Shown here: in pieces, positions 63,099 to 64,000 of the stretch
How the letters are laid out: each line of letters opens with the position of its first letter
Numbering within the stretch: position 1 is the stretch's first letter
Assembly: GCA_016185015.1 (NCBI GenBank)
Contig: JACPOI010000016.1
Span: 89,354-153,353 of the forward strand
Source: Burkholderiales bacterium
GTDB taxonomy: Bacteria; Pseudomonadota; Gammaproteobacteria; Burkholderiales; Burkholderiaceae_C
Length of the DNA stretch: 64,000 bases
Reading direction: 5' to 3'
Position numbers and translations under genes: made by a program
The notes under the pieces: model-generated
What the model saw: the letters and a program-made list of their open reading frames with translations, nothing else
The model's database searches: none
What the model was told of the DNA's origin: nothing

Positions 63099-63791
63099 TC
63101 AGATCGCCACCAGCTTGCGCACGCCGTCGGCTTCCATGCTCTTGCCCTGGCCGGCGGCGATCACCGCGCCGCGCTCCATCACCACGTACGCATCGGCCAG
63201 TTCCTGCGCAAAGTCGTAGTACTGTTCCACCAGCAGAATGGCCATGTCGCCGCGGTCGGCCAGCATGCGGATCACGCGCCCGATGTCCTTGATGATGCTG
63301 GGCTGGATGCCTTCGGTCGGTTCGTCCAGCACCAGCAGCTTCGGCCCCGCGGCCAGCGCGCGCGCAATGGCCAGCTGCTGCTGCTGCCCGCCCGACAGGT
63401 CGCCGCCACGGCGGCCCAGCATCTGCTTGAGCACGGGGAACAGTTCGTAGAGCTCGGCCGGGATCGGTGTGCCCCCGGGTTTGCTGGCCAGGCCCATGCG
63501 CAGGTTCTCTTCCACCGTGAGGCGCGCAAAGATCTCGCGGCCTTGCGGCACGAAACCAATGCCGGCCCTGGCCCGCTCGTAGGGCGTGGTCTTCTGGATG
63601 GCCTTGCCTTCGAACTCGATGCTTCCGCTCTTGATGGGCACCAGGCCCATGAGGGACTTGAGCAGCGTGGTCTTGCCAACACCGTTGCGGCCCAGCACGA
63701 CGGTGACCTTGCCTTGTTCGGCTGTCAGGCTGACGTCGCGCAGGATGTGGGAGCCGCCGTAATACTGGTTGATGTTTTTGACATTCAGCAT
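63099..63791 (-). CDS. urtE: Urea ABC transporter ATP-binding subunit UrtE
   Basis: A 230-residue LivF-type ATPase. Walker A is GRNGVGKTTLL near residue 36, the signature is LSGGQQQQLAIARAL near residue 135, Walker B is LLVLDEPTEGIQPSI. The EGIQP word and GRNGVGKT are the forms typical of UrtE rather than of amino acid LivF. UrtE works with UrtA-D to import urea at high affinity. The rest of the operon would lie to the right of the window; ureD is 27 kb away on the other strand. Confidence 0.88.
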   Translation of the reverse strand: MLNVKNINQYYGGSHILRDVSLTAEQGKVTVVLGRNGVGKTTLLKSLMGLVPIKSGSIEFEGKAIQKTTPYERARAGIGFVPQGREIFARLTVEENLRMGLASKPGGTPIPAELYELFPVLKQMLGRRGGDLSGGQQQQLAIARALAAGPKLLVLDEPTEGIQPSIIKDIGRVIRMLADRGDMAILLVEQYYDFAQELADAYVVMERGAVIAAGQGKSMEADGVRKLVAI

Positions 63792-64000
63792 GTCGGACTC
63801 ACTTCTTTCTGGCCACTTGCTTTGCTAGCCTGCATGCCGGGATGTGCGCCCGGCAGCGCACTCACTTTCTCTTGCTTCGCCAAGAGAAAGTAAGCAAAGA
63901 GAAGGCGAGCCGAAGTCAGGGCCGCTGCGCGGTTCCTTGCGCTGCTCGCATCGGGCGGGGTCGGGCTAAACTCGCTGCGCTCAAACAACGCCCGCCCTGA
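63792..64000. repeat. Intergenic repeat region with an 11-bp hairpin
   Basis: The 209 bases upstream of urtE hold ACTTTCTCTTG (63864-63874) paired with CAAGAGAAAGT (63881-63891) around CTTCGC. It is followed by GTAAGCAAAGAGAAGGCGAG, a sequence style I recall as a common Comamonadaceae intergenic repeat. No gene is seen to the window edge. If urtD lies to the right, the repeat would separate it from urtE. Confidence 0.55.

Overview
This 64 kb window is GC-rich, densely coded chromosomal DNA of a betaproteobacterium. Gene content and short dispersed repeats point to the Burkholderiales, most likely Comamonadaceae: the DUF3460-scpA pair, a Bug-type tricarboxylate receptor beside an MmgE/PrpD gene, ProQ/FINO, UrtE, and the hairpin and GC-rich intergenic repeats. 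I saw no rRNA, tRNA, CRISPR array, integrase, transposase or phage gene. The DNA-level mobile or repetitive material is a 270-bp MITE-like element (25873-26142), a pair of inverted repeats (1346-1793), hairpin pairs after panC, and family-type repeats at 15600-15681 and near the right edge.

Layout. 0-7.7 kb: a branched-chain-type ABC binding protein, the Fe-S carrier Mrp/ApbC, a patatin, metG and a PAS-GGDEF cyclase. 7.9-16.5 kb: a DUF1275 protein, a SulP transporter, then a forward run DUF3460-scpA-nadB-panD-bioB-panB-panC that groups NAD, pantothenate and biotin synthesis with chromosome segregation. 16.7-23.4 kb: a hydrolase, DUF488 and small genes, then M16 catalytic / M16 non-catalytic / rsmD leftward, divergent from ftsY. 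23.6-27.9 kb: a GGDEF-EAL protein, the MITE-like element and a Tat-exported caspase-fold protein. 27.9-30.9 kb: a tightly coupled leftward operon egtD-senB-senC (selD), which matches the selenoneine pathway except that the coupling enzyme senA is not there. 31-36.6 kb: Bug receptor plus MmgE/PrpD, membrane protein plus DUF2750, VF530, ProQ, and a solitary ureD. 36.6-46.5 kb: LysR divergent from an esterase/extradiol-dioxygenase pair, two c-type cytochromes, quinone reductase, multicopper oxidase, YjdM and a GGDEF protein. 46.5-53.3 kb: an ECF42-type sigma factor operon with two DGPF/YCII proteins, SRPBCC and VOC proteins, a second patatin, and a probably Fur-controlled FTR1 permease. 53.6-63.1 kb: an accessory chemotaxis and signalling island (cheW, three MCPs, a small unknown gene, an HTH-REC response regulator, a MASE3 hybrid kinase). 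The right edge carries urtE, the end of a urea ABC transporter operon.

Main points of interest: (1) the egtD-senB-senC operon without senA; (2) a 20-bp dyad occurring twice, each 19 nt upstream of a -10-like hexamer, in front of a diguanylate cyclase and a small membrane protein, the former followed by a terminator-shaped leader hairpin; (3) a structured TA-flanked MITE-like element; (4) a hairpin pair with compensatory shortening after panC; (5) a GGDEF-EAL gene whose first membrane helix is encoded upstream of any standard start codon; (6) ureD and urtE separated from the rest of the urea system; (7) ATCGAAT-type repeats upstream of both cheW and the HTH-REC regulator. Family assignments come from reading the translations and were not checked by database search.
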